A DNA stretch of 64,000 nt, taken from Cololabis saira. Taxonomy: Eukaryota > Chordata > Actinopteri > Beloniformes > Belonidae. Below are positions 60,491 through 64,000 of this stretch, piece after piece. The DNA is taken from positions 8,384,327 to 8,448,326 of the forward strand of contig NC_084590.1 of the NCBI RefSeq assembly GCF_033807715.1. The letters run 5' to 3'. The position numbers were made by a program, and so were the translations under genes. The notes under the pieces were generated by a model, which saw only the letters and a program-made list of their open reading frames with translations, was not told where the DNA came from and did not search any database. Each line of letters starts with the position of its first letter. Positions within the stretch are counted from its first letter, which is position 1.

Positions 60491-60829
60491 ATTGTAGAAC
60501 GTGAAACCTTTAAACAGGTACACCTTAACCTGGACGAAAGACAGTGGATCAGTGTTTAAATCTGTAATGTTAAGTTCTGATCAGGTCTGTTCTGCTTCAC
60601 TGATGGTTTGATTGATGGTTGTATGAACTATATTCAGTTTGAATCAACTTTGTTTATATAGTATCTATTACTATAGTTGTCTCTAGGTGTCTCCAGAGAC
60701 CAGAACATGACACCCGATCAATTATTACATAAACAACAGCAGGTAAAACTACGCTTTAAGAGGATAGAAACTTGGACCAGGACCATAAGGGGGGACCCTC
60801 CTACGGAAGATCAGCAATCCTTCCACCCA

Positions 60830-60889
60830 CCCATCACCCATCCATCCATCCATCCATCCATCCATCCATCCATCCATCCATCCATCCAT
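60830..60889. repeat. (CATC)n microsatellite
   Basis: Tandem CATC units end about 27 bp before the splice acceptor of OMG exon 1. Confidence 0.95.
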
Positions 60890-60923
60890 GTCCCTGACCC
60901 GTGTCTGTTTCTCCAGAACGTTC

Positions 60924-61120
60924 ATGCTGCTGCAGAGTTCTGCTGCTCTGCTTGTCCTCCTGCTCTGTGGTCTTCTGGGAGGTCCAGTCCTGTCCATCTG
61001 TCCATCGGTGTGCCTGTGCAGCGGGGGCCACCGTGTGGTGGACTGCTCCTCACGAGGCCTAACCAAGCTGCCTCCTGGTCTGCAACACAACATCCGCTCC
61101 CTTAACCTCTCCTTCAACAG
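60924..61120 (+). CDS. omg: OMG exon 1: signal peptide and LRR N-terminal cap
   Basis: This is the first coding exon of oligodendrocyte myelin glycoprotein, a GPI-anchored axon-glia surface protein that in mammals binds the Nogo receptor. It encodes a signal peptide ([18 protein letters not shown]), the cysteine-rich LRR cap ([10 protein letters not shown]...VDCSS) and the first repeat (SLNLSFN). The start is the first ATG after a splice acceptor (TTTCTCCAG, ending 60916); an upstream in-frame ATG at 60888 lies in the likely intron, beside a CATC microsatellite. The exon ends at a GTAAGG donor. Without splicing the frame stops at once. Confidence 0.9.
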
Positions 61121-61213
61121 GTAAGGCTTGGTTCCAGTAAGTCTTCTGGACAGCTTTTAACAAAGTATGCAAGATTTATGTGGCTGTTCAGTGAAAAGCC
61201 TCTCTTCTGACAG
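61121..61213 (+). other. omg: 93-nt intron inside the OMG coding region
   Basis: The donor is CAG|GTAAGG and the acceptor TTCTGACAG, with a plausible branch point (TTTTAAC, about 61157) upstream. Splicing joins SFN to SLQRLGSQL and preserves the exact spacing of the human LRR at this point. Mammalian OMG has no coding intron as far as I know. Confidence 0.85.
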
Positions 61214-62186
61214 TCTGCAGAGACTTGGCAGCCAGCTCAGCAACTATGGCCACCTGCGAACGCTTGATCTGTCCTACAACCGCCTGGAGAGTCTCCCCAC
61301 CGCACTGCCGAGGTCTCTGTGGGACATCCGAGCAGCCGGGAACCATCTACGCTGGCTGGACAAAAATGACACCGCATACCACTGGAACCTGAAAGCCCTG
61401 GATCTGTCGGACAACGACCTGGAGAGAGTGGTCTTCATCAACAACACGCTGCTGAGCCTCCAAGCACTCAACCTCAGTCAGAACCGGTTCTGGACAGTGC
61501 CCACAAACATGCCTCACAACCTGGAGAGCATTGATCTCTCACACAACTATCTGGCGCAGATCTTGCCTGCGTCGCTGGACCGGCTCCCGAGACTGGTTCA
61601 CCTTTACCTGCATGCCAACCGTTTCTCCTGGTTACCTGAGCAGGTCTTTGATAAGCTGACGGGCCTGGAGATGATAACACTCGGAGACAACCCTTGGGCT
61701 TGTGAAGACGAAGAAAATACGACACAGCTCCTCAAGTGGGCGGAGCAAACCCGTGCTACTGTTTTAGGATGCCCCTGCTATATCAGTCCAGTCTGTGGAC
61801 AGATCCAGACGGGGACGGTGGGGAGGGAACGGCACTCGGCTCTGTTCACAGAGCCGCCCTTTTGGGGCAACGGTCCAGATGTGGAGTATGATGGAGAGTC
61901 ACCAGCGCATACTGCCGTGGTCACGACCAATTACCGAGGGAAACCACATGAGACTGGCATCCTTCAGGACAAACGCGGTGCAACTGGACCTGGGGACCAA
62001 GTTCTGGAGGGGTGGACTCCACCCCCACACTCCAGCACCACGGCCCGCATGCCGTCGTCAACCATAAAGCCCAAGATCAGCAGCACCAAGAACCGAAGCC
62101 ACGCAGTGGTGGTCAAGATTCACACGGTCACTCTGGCAACTACAGTCATGACAGCGGTATTCACCAACTTCTGGACCTCCTTTTAG
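61214..62186 (+). CDS. omg: OMG exon 2: leucine-rich repeats, S/T-rich stalk, GPI tail
   Basis: After a TCTTCTGACAG acceptor the exon completes a serine and continues the leucine-rich repeats (LRTLDLSYNRLESLP, WNLKALDLSDNDLE, LQALNLSQN, LESIDLSHN, LVHLYLHANRFSWLP). A C-terminal cap-like segment (NPWACEDEEN...LLKWAEQTRA) follows, then a Ser/Thr/Pro-rich stalk. A hydrophobic C-terminus (VTLATTVMTAVFTNFW) is consistent with a GPI-anchor signal. The spliced product is 389 residues; human OMG is 440, and the stalk accounts for most of the difference. Two overlapping AATAAA signals lie at 62455-62467. Confidence 0.92.
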
Positions 62187-62454
62187 TGGATACGCAAAGA
62201 TCCCAGTCTGGGCCTGAACACTGAACGCTACGATGGACGCCCCTCTGGTGTGTCCCTGAGGTAGAAGAAGTAGTGCATGTTGATGTAAGACTCGGTCTGC
62301 GTGAACATGTGTGGACCATATCCAACACCAGACCGGGACCAGGCCGACTGTGTTTCAAGAAAAATATGATAAAAACTTGACATGTCAACTAAGTCCAACT
62401 GTAAGATGTGAAATATAATTAAAAATATGCCTTTGGCAAAACAGTGAGGATAAA

Positions 62455-62467
62455 AATAAATAATAAA
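62455..62467 (+). terminator. Candidate OMG polyadenylation signals
   Basis: Two AATAAA hexamers (62455-62460 and 62462-62467) lie about 270 bp after the OMG stop codon, before a LINE-tail repeat. Confidence 0.5.
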
Positions 62468-62659
62468 ATCTCAGAGAGAGAGAGAGATGGTCCATCAGAA
62501 TTTTATCATTGGTTACTCAGACAAACGGAAAAAAATGGAGAAGCTATGAGAGTCCCTGTTGACCGGTCCAAACCATGTACCGGGGGGGGCGACAAGCTTA
62601 AACTGTCTTATAGTCTGCTCTTCCTGCTGTCCAGATAGTAAATGGTCTTTAGCTGTCAT

Positions 62660-63160
62660 GACTCCAGTTTTCAAGGCAAATGTATTTGTATATTACAATT
62701 CAAAGACAATTAAAGCTTGGTTTAACATTTAAACAAAAATAAATAATCAAAGAAAGAACAATTGTTAAACTCAGTGGTTAAAATATGATCCAGGTTTGAA
62801 ACTCAAGTTTAAAAGTACCAGTGGAGGTTTGGATCTTTATTCAGGTGCAGCTGAGAGCAGGTGAGTCTTTAACCTGGACTTAAATAAACTGTTTCAGCTG
62901 ATCTGAGGCTTTCTGGGCGTTAGTTCCCGACATGTGGAGCATAGAAGCTGAACGCAGCTTCTGCATGTCTGGTTTTGACTCTGACTAGTAGCAACTAGGC
63001 TAGGTCAAACCAGGACTAGCAGAACTGTAACCAGAACTAGTACAAATCAGGACTTATTTATTTTATTTTCTGCGATGTGATGATGCTTTAATGTCTCTGT
63101 AAAGCAATTTGAATAACCTTGTTGAATTGTGCTATACAAATAAACTTGCCTTGCCCTACG
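62660..63160. mobile_element. LINE 3'-tail fragments
   Basis: AAGGCAAATGTATTTGTATA at 62675 (minus orientation) and GCTATACAAATAAACTTGCC at 63130 (plus orientation) look like two tails of fish non-LTR elements in opposite directions. Confidence 0.5.
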
Positions 63161-63370
63161 CTAAGCTACCCCACCTTATTCTACCTTAGTCTAGTCTGCT
63201 TCGGCTTACTCTACTCTTTTCTTCAGTCTTCATGTAAAGTGATAAAAACAGTTGTGTTGTGTAAACCTGCACAGGCTCAGAAGGGCTCAAAGGAAACCAG
63301 CGAAGGTAGAAAGGATTTATCACCAGAGGAACACGACAATGGTACTGGGGAGATTAGGTGGACAATCCTA

Positions 63371-64000
<630 letters not shown>

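Overview
The window is a stretch of vertebrate nuclear genome, almost certainly from a ray-finned (teleost) fish. It carries 23 consecutive 3' exons of a neurofibromin 1 gene (nf1) on the minus strand, running from about 63.5 kb down to about 7.6 kb. Human neurofibromin homology is obvious exon by exon, but the introns are short and packed with fish-style repeats: L2/Rex-type and L1-type LINE remnants, tRNA-headed SINEs, palindromic TA-target MITEs, hAT-like and Harbinger-like non-autonomous elements, TTAA-target elements and several large minisatellites.

The 23 exons correspond to human legacy exons 27b to 49. All junctions read here are GT-AG, and reading phases chain through to the terminal KKIV stop. 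Nineteen exons plus the terminal coding exon have exactly the human length as I remember it; three differ (142 vs 115, 161 vs 158 and 119 vs 131 nt), all in frame. They total 3814 nt. They encode the end of neurofibromin after the GAP domain: Sec14/CRAL-TRIO plus PH-like module, the long helical C-terminal region, the bipartite basic NLS and the C-terminal tail. Upstream exons lie outside the window. The 3' UTR probably ends near 4.93 kb.

The 22-kb intron between the first two exons (41387-63371) holds three genes on the opposite strand: EVI2A-like (43.4 kb), EVI2B-like (52.2 kb) and OMG (60.9-62.2 kb). This is the nested trio, order and orientation known from mammalian NF1. All three encode surface proteins: two type I membrane proteins with S/T-rich ectodomains, and one leucine-rich-repeat protein with a GPI-type tail. 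OMG here has a 93-nt intron inside the coding region.

Layout: 0-4.8 kb, two LINE remnants, a SINE and a MITE; 4.9-7.6 kb, inferred nf1 3' UTR with two minisatellites; 7.7-41.4 kb, nf1 exons with repeat-rich introns, including a nest of transposons five layers deep at 13.9-18.7 kb and minisatellites at 24-25.7, 31.4-32.2 and 33.8-35.9 kb; 41.4-63.4 kb, the host intron with EVI2A, EVI2B, OMG, a 2.1-kb 23-bp minisatellite and many mobile elements; 63.5-64 kb, the next nf1 intron with a Myb-domain transposon fragment. No RNA gene, CRISPR array or bacterial-type feature was found. I found no convincing novel multi-gene system. The most interesting observations are the nf1 exon extension, the OMG coding intron, the transposon nest, a perfect 29-bp hairpin, and stop-free minisatellites.
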